From positions 17,646 to 81,645 of the forward strand of contig NZ_QWLA01000004.1 of NCBI RefSeq assembly GCF_003574095.1: 64,000 bases of DNA, given 5' to 3'. Shown piece by piece: positions 50,720 through 59,416 of the stretch. The DNA comes from Calidithermus roseus (GTDB lineage: Bacteria; Deinococcota; Deinococci; Deinococcales; Thermaceae). Under the pieces are notes generated by a model. That model was not told the origin of the DNA, did no database searches, and worked only from the letters and a program-made list of their open reading frames with translations. How positions within the stretch are numbered: position 1 is the first letter of the stretch; each line of letters begins with the position of its first letter. The translations under genes were made by a program, and so were the position numbers.

Positions 50720-51920
50720 GGACCTCGCCGCCCTCGCCCGCCGCGCCGCCGAGGCGGTGGAGGCCGAAGAGGTGGTGCGGCTGGCGCAGAAGCTCGTACA
50801 GATCGAGAGCTACTACCCCGGCCCCGGTGAAGAGCCGGTGGTGGCGTACCTCGAGCCCTACCTGCGCGAACTGGGCTTCAGGACCACCGTGCAGCCGGTG
50901 GCTCCGGGCCGCCCCAACCTCATCGCCGATGTGGGTGAGGGGCCAGGTGGCCTGATCCTCGAGGGCCACACCGACGTGGTGACCCACGGGCGGCTGGAGG
51001 ACTGGCAGGTGCCGCCCTACGCCGGGCTCATCCGGGAGGGCAGGCTCTACGGGCGCGGCTCGTGCGACATGAAGGGCGGGCTGGCGGCGGCTATCGTCGC
51101 GGCTGCCACCCTCAAGCGGGTGCTGGGCGAGCCTCCCCGCACCCTGCGGCTCGCCATCCCCTGCGACGAGGAGGGCCTGATGACGGGCATCAAGGCCTTC
51201 GTCAAGGCTGGTTATGCCGAGGGCTTCGCCGGGGCCATCGTCTGCGAGCCGGAGGAGATGGAGGTGTGCCTGGTGCAGAAGGGGGCCATGCGGGTATGGG
51301 TGCGTTTCGAGGGAAAGATGGCCCACGGGGCCATGCCTTACGCCGGGGTCAACCCTCTGCCGGCTGCCGCCTGGTTCGTAGGCCGCATGGCCGAGGTGCA
51401 GCTATGGTTGCAATCCACTCCCGATCACCCCTACCTGGGCAAGGGCTGGGTCACGCCCACGGTGCTGGAGGCCAGCGCAGGGGAGGGGCAGTTCAACGTG
51501 ATGCCGGGCCACGCCCGCGTGGGGCTGGACATCCGCACCAACCCCGACCACGACCACGCGCGCATTCGCCGGATGCTCGAGGCCGAGCGGCTGGAGTGCA
51601 TGCGAAGCTTTCCTGGAGTGCTGGTGGAACTCGAGGTCTTCGAGGACCGGCCTCCCACCCAGACCGACCCCGCTCAGGCGGTGGTGCGGGCGACTGAGCA
51701 GGCCCTCTCTTTACTGGGGATGCCGGTGTGTTATGGTGGAGTTCCGGGCGCGACCGATGGGACTTATCTCTGGGCCTGGGCCAATTTGCCCATCGTCACC
51801 ATCGGGCCGGGTGGGCGGAGAACGCCCCATCAGGCCAACGAGTTCGTGGAGATAGACGATCTCGTCGCCGCGGCGCGACTATACACCGCGATTTCCGTTC
51901 TGATGCTCTACAAGGACTGA
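50709..51920 (+). CDS. M20-family metallopeptidase (ArgE/DapE type)
   Basis: A 403-residue zinc hydrolase. Metal ligands are visible in LILEGHTDVVTHG, GRGSCDMKGGLAAAI and PCDEEGLMTG, with late TDGTYLWAW. The dimerisation domain is between residues about 180 and 290. It removes an acyl or aminoacyl group; the substrate is unknown. It overlaps the P1 peptidase gene by 11 bp and leads into the peptide transporter genes. Confidence 0.9.
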   Translation: MTPEDLAALARRAAEAVEAEEVVRLAQKLVQIESYYPGPGEEPVVAYLEPYLRELGFRTTVQPVAPGRPNLIADVGEGPGGLILEGHTDVVTHGRLEDWQVPPYAGLIREGRLYGRGSCDMKGGLAAAIVAAATLKRVLGEPPRTLRLAIPCDEEGLMTGIKAFVKAGYAEGFAGAIVCEPEEMEVCLVQKGAMRVWVRFEGKMAHGAMPYAGVNPLPAAAWFVGRMAEVQLWLQSTPDHPYLGKGWVTPTVLEASAGEGQFNVMPGHARVGLDIRTNPDHDHARIRRMLEAERLECMRSFPGVLVELEVFEDRPPTQTDPAQAVVRATEQALSLLGMPVCYGGVPGATDGTYLWAWANLPIVTIGPGGRRTPHQANEFVEIDDLVAAARLYTAISVLMLYKD

Positions 51921-51995
51921 ACTCGCGAGAGGTGAATCCGCCGTGGCGACGATCCTTTTAGGGCATCTGAAATCCTCAGCTGAAGGAGGGCAAAG

Positions 51996-53495
51996 ATGAC
52001 GAAAGGTTGGTTTTGGGTAGTGGTGCTGCTCTTGGGCCTGGCCGTCGCGCAGAACCGGGGGGGAAGCCTCACCGTGGCCATCCAAACCGAGCCCACGGTG
52101 TTCGACCCCAGCCAGGCGGCGGGAGCGGACATCGCGCGCATGGTCTACGACAACGTGCTGCAGGGGTTGGTCAAGCGCAACGTCAAGGGCGAGATCGTGC
52201 CCTCGCTGGCCGAGCGCTGGACGGTTTCGGCCAGCAGCCTGACCTACACCTTCTCCCTGCGCAAAGGGGTCAAATTCCACGACGGGACGCCCTTCGACGC
52301 TGCCGACGTGGTGGCTAAGTTCAACCGGGCCAAAGACCCCGACACCAAGCGCAGCGGGCACATCCGGCCCGAACTCTACCGCGACATCGCCTCGGTGAGT
52401 GCGCCGGACAGCTACACCGTGGTCTTCACCCTCAAGCAGCCCAACCAGGACTTCCTCTTCACCCTCTCCCTGCCCGAGAGCACCATCGGCCCTCGCGAGC
52501 GCAAGCTCGACGAGCAGAAGGTCAGGCCCATCGGCACCGGCCCCTTCCGCTTCGCGGCCTGGGAGCGCGGGGTGGGGGTGCGGCTGGAGCGCAACGAGGC
52601 GTACTACATCCCCAACCTGCCCTACCTCGACCGGGTCAACTTCCGCTTTATGGGCGATGGCGACGCCCAGCTTGCGGCCTTGCGGGCGGGTGACATCGAC
52701 GTCATCGCCTACTCCATGTTGCCCGAAAACGCCCAGATTCTCTCGCGTGACGCCCGCTTCAAGGTCTTCAGCGGCAGCGGCACCGCCGAGGCCGTGGCCT
52801 CGATGAACAACTCGAGGCCTCCCTTCAACGACATCCGGGTGCGGCGGGCCATGCAGTACGCCGTCAACAAGGACGAGCTGATCCAGGGGGCCATGCTGGG
52901 CTACGGCACCAAGATCGGCTCCATGCGCTCGCCGGGCGAAGCTTGCTACGAAGACCTCTCGGGCTTCTACGCCTACGACCCCAACCGCGCGCGGCAGTTG
53001 CTGGCCGAAGCCGGCTACACCGCCCAGAACCCCTTGAGGTTCACCTTCACCCTGGCCGCTGAGTTCCCCTACGAGCGTCGCATCGGCGAGGCGCTGGCGG
53101 CCCAGCTCAACCGGCTGGGCGTGGTGCAGGTCAATATCCAGGTCGTTGACTTCGGCACCTGGATTCAGAAGGCCTTCCTCGCCGCTGACTACCAGATGAC
53201 CATCATCGGGCACGTCGAGGCCAACGACATCGGGCGCTATGCCAACCCGAACTACTACTGGCGCTACAACAGCCCCCAGGTCCAACAACTCTACACCACC
53301 TACCTGCGCACCAATGACCCCAAGAAGGCCTGCGACGCCCTCAAGGCCATGCAGCGCAAGCTGGCCGAGGACGCGGTGAGCATCTGGACCATGAGCCTGC
53401 CCGCGCTGGGGGCCTATCGTGCCAATGTGATGAACTGGCCCGGCGCTTCGCTGAGCCCCGGCATCCTGCTGGCCGAGGTGTACCTGGCTAAGTGA
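51996..53495 (+). CDS. Peptide ABC transporter substrate-binding protein (family 5)
   Basis: A 499-residue DppA/OppA-type protein. The signal peptide is MTKGWFWVVVLLLGLAVAQ. The family segment LTYTFSLRKGVKFHDGTPFD, then AADVVAKFNRAKD, is clear. It would bind oligopeptides or similar amides outside the cell. AAGGAGGGCAAAG precedes the ATG. No DppD/DppF ATPases are in the window. Confidence 0.92.
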   Translation: MTKGWFWVVVLLLGLAVAQNRGGSLTVAIQTEPTVFDPSQAAGADIARMVYDNVLQGLVKRNVKGEIVPSLAERWTVSASSLTYTFSLRKGVKFHDGTPFDAADVVAKFNRAKDPDTKRSGHIRPELYRDIASVSAPDSYTVVFTLKQPNQDFLFTLSLPESTIGPRERKLDEQKVRPIGTGPFRFAAWERGVGVRLERNEAYYIPNLPYLDRVNFRFMGDGDAQLAALRAGDIDVIAYSMLPENAQILSRDARFKVFSGSGTAEAVASMNNSRPPFNDIRVRRAMQYAVNKDELIQGAMLGYGTKIGSMRSPGEACYEDLSGFYAYDPNRARQLLAEAGYTAQNPLRFTFTLAAEFPYERRIGEALAAQLNRLGVVQVNIQVVDFGTWIQKAFLAADYQMTIIGHVEANDIGRYANPNYYWRYNSPQVQQLYTTYLRTNDPKKACDALKAMQRKLAEDAVSIWTMSLPALGAYRANVMNWPGASLSPGILLAEVYLAK

Positions 53496-53499
53496 TGTC

Positions 53500-53550
53500 C
53501 CTACGTCGTACGTCGTACGCTCCACGCTTTAAGGCGTAGGACGTATGACA
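53500..53550. repeat. Intergenic repeat block (CTACGTCGTACGTCGTACGC)
   Basis: CTACGTCGTACGTCGTACGC, then AAGGCGTAGGACGTATGACA, between the binding protein and the first permease, the same position class as in the sugar operon. Confidence 0.65.
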
Positions 53551-53561
53551 CTTCCAGAGTC

Positions 53562-54509
53562 ATGTGGCCCTACCTCGTGCGTCGCTTCGCCGTCGCCCTG
53601 GCCACGCTGTGGCTGGCCTCGAGCCTAGTCTTCCTGGCGCTGCTCATCATCCCCGGCGACCCGGCCTCCATCATCCTGGGCTTCGGGGCTGACCCCGAGC
53701 GGGTGGCGGCCCTGCAGGCCCGGTTGGGGCTGGACAAACCGCCCCTCGAGCGTTACGTGCTGTGGTACGCCGGAGCCCTGCGGGGTGACCTGGGTGAGTC
53801 CATCCGCTACAGCTCGCCCGTGAGGAGCGAGATCGCCCGCGGCCTGAGCGTGACCCTGCCGCTGGTGCTGGCCGCGCTGACGCTGGCTACTTTGATCAGC
53901 GTGCCGCTGGGCATCCTGGCCGCGCGCAGGGCGGGGAGCTGGTTGGACGTGGGCATCTCCGCCGGGGCTCTGTTGGGCATCGTGTTGCCCTCGTTCTGGG
54001 TGGGACTGATGTTCATCTACTTGTTCATCGTCCAGCTCGACTTGCCGCTGCCCACGAGCTTTCCCATCGAGGGCTGGCGCGACCCCCAGCGCGCACTCCT
54101 GGCCCTGGTCTTGCCCATCCTCACCGTGACCCTTTCCCGCTCGGCCTTGCTGGTGCGCATGGTCCGGGGCAGCGTGCTGGAGGTGTTGAACCAGGATTAC
54201 GTGCGCACGGCGCGCTCCAAGGGGCTCTCCGAGCGGGCGGTGCTCTACAAGCACGCCCTGAGAAACGCCGCCTTGCCGGTGGTGACGGTGCTGGGGCTCG
54301 AGTTCTCCCAGCTTCTCATCGCCGCGGTGATCGTGGAGACGGTCTTCGGACTGCCGGGGCTGGGTTCCCTGTCGCTCACGGCTATCAGTGCCCGCGATTT
54401 TCCCCTGGTGCAGGGCATCGTGGTGGTGCTGGCGGCCTTCATCGTGCTGGCCAACCTGGTCGTGGACCTGCTCTACGCCTACCTCGATCCGCGGGTGAGC
54501 TATGCGTGA
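53562..54509 (+). CDS. dppB: Peptide ABC transporter permease DppB
   Basis: A 315-residue permease with six spans. The N-terminal LVRRFAVALATLWLASSLVF and the EAA-like loop VRTARSKGLSERAVLYKHAL are DppB-type. It pairs with DppC, whose start overlaps its end by 8 bp. Confidence 0.93.
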   Translation: MWPYLVRRFAVALATLWLASSLVFLALLIIPGDPASIILGFGADPERVAALQARLGLDKPPLERYVLWYAGALRGDLGESIRYSSPVRSEIARGLSVTLPLVLAALTLATLISVPLGILAARRAGSWLDVGISAGALLGIVLPSFWVGLMFIYLFIVQLDLPLPTSFPIEGWRDPQRALLALVLPILTVTLSRSALLVRMVRGSVLEVLNQDYVRTARSKGLSERAVLYKHALRNAALPVVTVLGLEFSQLLIAAVIVETVFGLPGLGSLSLTAISARDFPLVQGIVVVLAAFIVLANLVVDLLYAYLDPRVSYA

Positions 54510-55359
54510 CCTATCGGCCAATGGCGTTTCCGTGGGGCGCAAGAGCGCCTGGCGGCGCCTGCCCCTGGCGGTGAAGATTGGCGGTTTCATCATCCTGCTG
54601 GTGCTGCTGGGCATGGTGGCAGGCTGGCTCAACCCCACCGACCCCAACGCCACCGGTCCCAACCGGCTTTCCCCGCCCTCGCCCCAACACCTCCTGGGCA
54701 CCGACCTGCTGGGCCGCGACCTGCTGGCGAGGGTGCTGGCCGGAGCCCAGAACGCCCTGTACGTGGGGGTGATCGCGGTGGGGATCGGGCTTTCGCTGGG
54801 GGTGCTGCTGGGGATGCTGGCGGGGTACTTCGGCGGTTGGATCGACTCTCTGCTCTCCTTTGTGCTCGACAGCCTCTATGCCTTCCCGGCCCTCCTGTTG
54901 GCCCTGCTGTTCGCGGCGGTGTTCAACCCCGGAGCCACCAGCTCCATGGCGGCCATCGGCATCGCGGCGGTCCCGGCTTTTGCCCGCCTGGCTAGGGCCG
55001 GGGTGCTCTCGGTCAAGGCCCAGCCCTACGTCGAAGCTGCAAGGGCGCTGGGGATGGGCTCGGCCCGCATCATCGCCCGCCACGTGCTGCCCAACATCCT
55101 CGGACCCCTGGTGGTGCAGGCTAGCCTGGCTTTTGCCGCTTCCATCCTGGCCGAGGCTGGGCTGTCCTACCTGGGCCTGGGCACCCAGCCCCCCACCGCG
55201 AGCTGGGGCCGCATGCTGCGTGAAGCCCAGAGCTACCAGGAACTCTCGGTCTTCCCGGTGCTGTGGCCTGGCCTGGCCATCGCTTTCACGGTGCTGGGCT
55301 TCAACCTGCTGGGTGACGGGCTGCGCGACTGGCTCGACCCCAGGCGGCAGAGCCGCTAG
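54502..55359 (+). CDS. dppC: Peptide ABC transporter permease DppC
   Basis: A 285-residue permease. HLLGTDLLGRDLLARVLAGA is the DppC hallmark and VEAARALGMGSARIIARHVL the EAA loop. It ends the peptide-use operon. The needed ATPases must be encoded elsewhere. Confidence 0.93.
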   Translation: MRDLSANGVSVGRKSAWRRLPLAVKIGGFIILLVLLGMVAGWLNPTDPNATGPNRLSPPSPQHLLGTDLLGRDLLARVLAGAQNALYVGVIAVGIGLSLGVLLGMLAGYFGGWIDSLLSFVLDSLYAFPALLLALLFAAVFNPGATSSMAAIGIAAVPAFARLARAGVLSVKAQPYVEAARALGMGSARIIARHVLPNILGPLVVQASLAFAASILAEAGLSYLGLGTQPPTASWGRMLREAQSYQELSVFPVLWPGLAIAFTVLGFNLLGDGLRDWLDPRRQSR

Positions 55360-55446
55360 CGAAGCTCGGGGGACGGTACTGGAGGGCGGTAAGCAAATAT
55401 CGACCCACCAAAGCGCGATAAGCTAGGGCGAGCCAAAGGAGGAACG

Positions 55447-56238
55447 ATGAATTACGCCGACATGTTTCGCCTCGAGGGTCAGGTCGCGCTGGTGGTGGGC
55501 GGGGGTTCGGGCATCGGGCAGGCTTCGGCTGAAGCCCTGGCGGCTCACGGGGCGCGGGTGATCGTGGCCGATGCGCGGCTGGAGGGAGCCGGCCAGACCC
55601 TCGAGCGCATCCAGGCGGCGGGAGGGGAGGCCGAGGCCGCACACCTCGACATCCTCGACGGCGCGGCGGTGCGCGCGCTGGTGGGGGATATCGTCGCCCG
55701 CCATGGCCGGCTGGACACTGCTGTCTCCACCCCCAGCATCAACGTGCGCAAGCCCCTGCTCGAGTACACCGACGAGGAGTTCGACCGGGTGGTTTCGCTC
55801 AACCTCAAGGGCACCTTTCACGTGCTGACCGAGGCGGGACGGGTCATGGCCAAACAGGGTTCGGGCTCGCTGATCGCTTTTTCCTCCATTCGCTCGCTGG
55901 TGGTGGAACCGGGGCAGGGCGTCTACGCGGCCACCAAGGCCGGAACCGTGCAGATGATTCGCACCCTGGCCGCCGAACTCGGCCCCCAGGGGGTGCGGGC
56001 CAACGCCATCGGCCCCGGCGTGATCGACACCCCGCTGACCGCCCCCATCAAAAACCAGCCCCAGTGGTACGCGGCCTACGGAGCCAAGAGCGTCTTCGGA
56101 CGCTGGGGCAGGCCCGAGGAGGTCGCCGGAGCGGTGGTGTTTTTGGCCTCGAGGGCCTCCTCTTACGTCACCGGCACCATTCTCTTCGTCGATGGAGGCT
56201 GGACGGCGGTGGACGGGCGCTTTACGCCGCCGCTGTGA
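55447..56238 (+). CDS. Short-chain dehydrogenase/reductase
   Basis: A 263-residue classical SDR. The NAD site is VALVVGGGSGIGQASAEAL, and the catalytic region holds IAFSSIRSLVVEPGQGVYAATK with Ser, Tyr and Lys; its Tyr-x-x-x-Lys is YAATK. The substrate is unknown. AAAGGAGGAACG precedes the ATG. It is convergent to lspA with a 20-bp gap. Confidence 0.92.
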   Translation: MNYADMFRLEGQVALVVGGGSGIGQASAEALAAHGARVIVADARLEGAGQTLERIQAAGGEAEAAHLDILDGAAVRALVGDIVARHGRLDTAVSTPSINVRKPLLEYTDEEFDRVVSLNLKGTFHVLTEAGRVMAKQGSGSLIAFSSIRSLVVEPGQGVYAATKAGTVQMIRTLAAELGPQGVRANAIGPGVIDTPLTAPIKNQPQWYAAYGAKSVFGRWGRPEEVAGAVVFLASRASSYVTGTILFVDGGWTAVDGRFTPPL

Positions 56239-56258
56239 GAAAAGCCGTAGACACCCCC

Positions 56259-56708
56259 TCACCACCTCCTGCGCCGCTGCGGCAGGAGCAGCAGAATCAC
56301 CCCGATCACCACGCACATATCGGCCAGGTTGAAGATGGGAAAATCGCGGATGAGGCTGATGTTGGTGGTCATGTCGATGTAGTCCACCACCGAGCCGCGC
56401 CCGATGCGGTCGATGGCGTTGCCCCAGGCCCCAGCTGCGATCATCGAGAGGGCGACTAGCTGCACGCGAGGGAGCCTGGGGTTGCGGTAGAGGTAATACA
56501 GGATCCCGAAACCCACGATCACGCTGATGTAAGAGAGCCACTGAGCCCCGCCCGTGAACAGCCCGAAAGCAGCCCCCGTGTTGTAGACCAGCGTGAAATC
56601 GAGCAGACCAGGGATGACGCTCCTGGAGCCCGAGGTGAGGTGCTGGATCGCGGCCAGCTTGAACACCTGGTCGAGCGCGAGCAGGAAGGGGACGATGAAC
56701 AGCGGCAT
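56259..56708 (-). CDS. lspA: Lipoprotein signal peptidase (signal peptidase II)
   Basis: A 149-residue membrane aspartyl protease that cuts prolipoproteins after lipidation. Four spans are present. The catalytic aspartates are Asp109 (GSVVDYID) and Asp130 (FNLADMC); VYNTGAAFGLF is the family loop. TAGACT lies exactly 6 nt before the ATG, so it has its own leaderless promoter despite the operon upstream. Confidence 0.95.
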   Translation of the reverse strand: MPLFIVPFLLALDQVFKLAAIQHLTSGSRSVIPGLLDFTLVYNTGAAFGLFTGGAQWLSYISVIVGFGILYYLYRNPRLPRVQLVALSMIAAGAWGNAIDRIGRGSVVDYIDMTTNISLIRDFPIFNLADMCVVIGVILLLLPQRRRRW

Positions 56709-56744
56709 GGCGGGAGTCTATTCGAGCGGGCATGAGCTTGCAAC

Positions 56745-57263
56745 TCAGGGGCCGGGCCCGGCACTTTCCCGAGGGGAATCCCCCAAGGACCCGCTCAGGC
56801 GACCCCGCATGGACTCGAGCTTCCCCCGCACCGGCACGGCCTTGGTGGCCCTGGCCAGGCCGTACGGCGGCATGTTGTCGTAGACGCTCTCGAAGGCCCC
56901 GGCTTCCGCCCGGTAGGTCTCGTGCCAGATCCCCACCGCTCCGCCCTTGAAGGACTGCCGGAAGAAGCGCCGCCAGGCCTCGGGGTGGAGGTGGGGGTCC
57001 TGGCGGGCGAAGCGCTCGAGGTCCTCGGCGCTCCGCCAGTACTGCACGGTCACGATCTCGCGGAAGTTGGGGCTGAAGAAGGGGCCGTTGGCCCCCAGGA
57101 AGCCGGTCTCGGGGTGCTGATGCAAGTAGCTCAGCATAGGCCCCATCGCGCTCGCCACCGGCAGCCACTCGCGCCAGCGCAGCCAGTTGTTGACCCGCAT
57201 CCCGATGAGGAAAACCACCAGCGGCCCGTCGTGCTTCGCGGTAAAACGCCCGATCTGTACCAT
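56745..57263 (-). CDS. DUF4188-family protein
   Basis: A 172-residue protein. FTAKHDGPLVVFLIGMRVNN and the later YWRSAEDLERFARQDPHLH are the DUF4188 pattern, a ferredoxin-like fold related to antibiotic-monooxygenase domains. No enzyme activity is established. GAGGTGGGAAC precedes the ATG. It follows the DUF2269 gene and is probably under the TetR regulator. Confidence 0.85.
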   Translation of the reverse strand: MVQIGRFTAKHDGPLVVFLIGMRVNNWLRWREWLPVASAMGPMLSYLHQHPETGFLGANGPFFSPNFREIVTVQYWRSAEDLERFARQDPHLHPEAWRRFFRQSFKGGAVGIWHETYRAEAGAFESVYDNMPPYGLARATKAVPVRGKLESMRGRLSGSLGDSPRESAGPGP

Positions 57264-57272
57264 GTTCCCACC

Positions 57273-57731
57273 TCACGAGGGCTTGAACACCATGAAATAG
57301 AGGTTCAACAGCGGCAAAGCCGTGGCGATGATGCCGAACACACCCCACAGCTTGGCCAGCCGCCAGTAGCTCGCCGGGATGCTCGCCTGCTGGGCGAAGG
57401 CACGGGCCATGCGGGCCTGGGCGATCTGGATGGGGATGAGGGCGACGAGCCAGATCACCCCCGAGGCCACGAACAAGGCTCTGCCCCAGCCCACCCAGGC
57501 GGCCCCCTCCCAGCGCCCGGCCATCAGCTCGCCAGTGACGATGATCAGCCCCACGCCCAGCGCGGTGAAGGCGAAATCCGTGACGGTGACCAGCCGCTGG
57601 GCATAGGCCACGATGGCCGGGTTCTGAGTGCGGTCGGCCAGCACCTTCCACAGCGCGGTCACCAGGATGTTGCCCAGGAAGATCACCGCGCCCAGCACGT
57701 GCAGCGACTTGAGCAGCAGGTAGCTATCCAC
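57273..57731 (-). CDS. DUF2269-family membrane protein
   Basis: A 152-residue protein with four spans. LLLKSLHVLGAVIFLGNILV and the central FAFTALGVGLIIVTGELMAG are typical of DUF2269; the histidine in LKSLHVLG is conserved and could bind heme or metal. Function unknown. It is directly downstream of a TetR gene and operator. Confidence 0.85.
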   Translation of the reverse strand: MDSYLLLKSLHVLGAVIFLGNILVTALWKVLADRTQNPAIVAYAQRLVTVTDFAFTALGVGLIIVTGELMAGRWEGAAWVGWGRALFVASGVIWLVALIPIQIAQARMARAFAQQASIPASYWRLAKLWGVFGIIATALPLLNLYFMVFKPS

Positions 57732-57815
57732 GGCACACCTCCTCCGCTTCGACGACCCCTACCCGACCGTTTCGTCCGTTCCCGTTCATATCTACCTCCT
57801 TACGCTATTTATATG

Positions 57816-57830
57816 CTTAACGCTGTTAAG
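57816..57830. promoter_or_regulatory. TetR operator site A
   Basis: CTTAACGCTGTTAAG, a 6-bp perfect inverted repeat with a 3-nt centre, just before the DUF2269/DUF4188 pair. Eleven of 13 core bases match site B upstream of the TetR gene. Confidence 0.6.
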
Positions 57831-57847
57831 TGAGCGATCCAAAAAAA

Positions 57848-58510
57848 TCAGGGACTGAGCCCTCGAGCCAGCATCTCCATGAACTGCCCGGCCAGGCGGC
57901 GCACGTCGGCGGGGTTGTCCCAGCGCGGCACGACGCCCTTCATGCTCAGCGCCAGCGAGACGATGCCGTGCATGCCCGACCAGACGAGGTTGGTGGTCTC
58001 GAGGGGGTCGCCCATGCGGATCTTGCCCGCTTTCATGGCCTCGGTTACCGCCTGGAGCAGGATGTGGTAGGAGGTTGAGCCTTCCACCTCGCCCGCGGGC
58101 GCGCTGGCCCGCAGCGCCCACTCCGAGCGCTGCATGAACATCACCTGGTAGTGCAGCGGGTGGGAGAGGCCGAACTCGAGGTAAGTCCAGGCCAGGGCGC
58201 GTAGCCGCTCTAGGGGGTCGGGGTGCTGATCATAGGCCCGCTGCAGCGCCTGGGTGAACCGGGCGAACCCCTGGCTGCACACCGCGAAGAGCAGGTCGTC
58301 TTTGTCCTTGAAGTAGAGATAGATGGTCGTGGGGGTGTAGCCGATGGCCTCGGCCACCTGGCGCAGGCTGAAGCCTTCGTACCCCTCCCGCTCGAACAGC
58401 TGGGTGGCGGCCTCGAGGATCGCCTGGCGGGTCTGCTGGCGCGAGCGCTCGCGGCGCTCGGCGCTGCGCTGCCTGATGCGCTCCTGGCGGGTGGGGGTGG
58501 GCTCGCTCAC
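57848..58510 (-). CDS. TetR-family transcriptional regulator
   Basis: A 220-residue repressor. The N-terminal HTH includes FSLRQVAEAIGYTPTTIYLY, then FKDKDDLL; a TetR_C-type ligand domain follows. A basic Arg-rich leader (RQRSAERRERSRQQTRQ) precedes the HTH. The start is GTG 58510 with TAAACT 6 nt upstream. Similar sites before it and before DUF2269 suggest it controls itself and that pair. Confidence 0.92.
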   Translation of the reverse strand: MSEPTPTRQERIRQRSAERRERSRQQTRQAILEAATQLFEREGYEGFSLRQVAEAIGYTPTTIYLYFKDKDDLLFAVCSQGFARFTQALQRAYDQHPDPLERLRALAWTYLEFGLSHPLHYQVMFMQRSEWALRASAPAGEVEGSTSYHILLQAVTEAMKAGKIRMGDPLETTNLVWSGMHGIVSLALSMKGVVPRWDNPADVRRLAGQFMEMLARGLSP

Positions 58511-58523
58511 GGCCTCAGTTTAC

Positions 58524-58536
58524 TTTACGCCGTTAA
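58524..58536. promoter_or_regulatory. TetR operator site B
   Basis: TTTACGCCGTTAA overlaps the promoter of the TetR gene and resembles TTAACGCTGTTAA of site A. Confidence 0.5.
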
Positions 58537-58550
58537 TTTAATCAATGCCC

Positions 58551-59381
58551 CTAAACAAATCCCCTGGAGCGCAGCCACTCCAGGCTCAGCCGCGCGCTCT
58601 CCAGCGGTTTGGGGCTGTCGTCCTGCTCGACCAGAAGCCAGCGCACCCCGCTGGAGAGCGCGGCCCGCACGGCGGCCTCAACCGGCACCTCACCCCGTCC
58701 GAGTTCGACGGTCTGACGCCCTTTGAGGTCCTTGAGGTGGGTGAGGGGCGTGCGGCCCGCGTACTTGCGGAGGTAAGCGGCGGGGTCGTGGCCCCCGGCA
58801 TGGGCCCAGGCGATGTCAAGCTCGACCTCGAGGCTGGGGGCACTGGCGAAGAGGGCGTCGAAGACCGGCTGGCCTGCAATTTTCTCCTCGAACTCGAAGT
58901 CGTGGTTGTGGTAAGCGAGCTGAATTCCCGCGCTCCGACAGGCCCTGCCCAGCCGCTCGAGCCGCCCGAACACCCCGCGCCACCTCGTCTCGCTGCCGCG
59001 CAGCTGCGGCTCGATCCAAGGGCACACCAGATAAGGAGCGCCCAGGGTGTGGGCCAGTGCGACCTGGCCGTCGAGGTCGTGCTCGAGCTGTTCCAGCGAG
59101 ACGTGCAGCCCGGCTGCCTCGAGGCCCAGCCTGCCCAGAAACCCCTTGACTTCGGTGGGGCTCAGGCCGCCGTAAATCCCGGCAAACTCCACGCCCTTGT
59201 AGCCCATGGCCGCGACCTGCTCGAGGGTTTCCTTGAAGCGGTCGCCCAGCAGGTCGCGCAGGGTGTAAAGCTGGAGCCCGACCCTGGGGCGGGGGGTGTT
59301 CTGGGCTCGGCCCAGACCCTTCGCGGCCAGCGCCGTCGCGGCCACGCCCCGCAGGAATCGCCGTCGGTTCATCGGGTTCAT
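58551..59381 (-). CDS. Sugar phosphate isomerase/epimerase-like TIM barrel, Tat-exported
   Basis: A 276-residue protein. RRRFLRGVAATALAAKGLG is a Tat signal. The barrel (VGLQLYTLRDLL, MGYKGVEFAGIYGG, AYHNHDFEFEE, ELDIAWAHAGG, THLKDLKG) is the xylose-isomerase-like AP2Ec family, with His/Glu/Asp metal ligands. Such exported relatives are thought to act on sugars or cyclitols; the substrate is unknown. Confidence 0.88.
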   Translation of the reverse strand: MNPMNRRRFLRGVAATALAAKGLGRAQNTPRPRVGLQLYTLRDLLGDRFKETLEQVAAMGYKGVEFAGIYGGLSPTEVKGFLGRLGLEAAGLHVSLEQLEHDLDGQVALAHTLGAPYLVCPWIEPQLRGSETRWRGVFGRLERLGRACRSAGIQLAYHNHDFEFEEKIAGQPVFDALFASAPSLEVELDIAWAHAGGHDPAAYLRKYAGRTPLTHLKDLKGRQTVELGRGEVPVEAAVRAALSSGVRWLLVEQDDSPKPLESARLSLEWLRSRGFV

Positions 59382-59416
59382 GCGCCCTCAGTCATGCTGG
59401 CCCGCCGCATGAGATG

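Noticed and set aside
55423..57651. A 742-codon minus-strand frame across SDR, lspA and neighbours
   Set aside because: It is out of frame with recognisable genes on both strands and has no domain.
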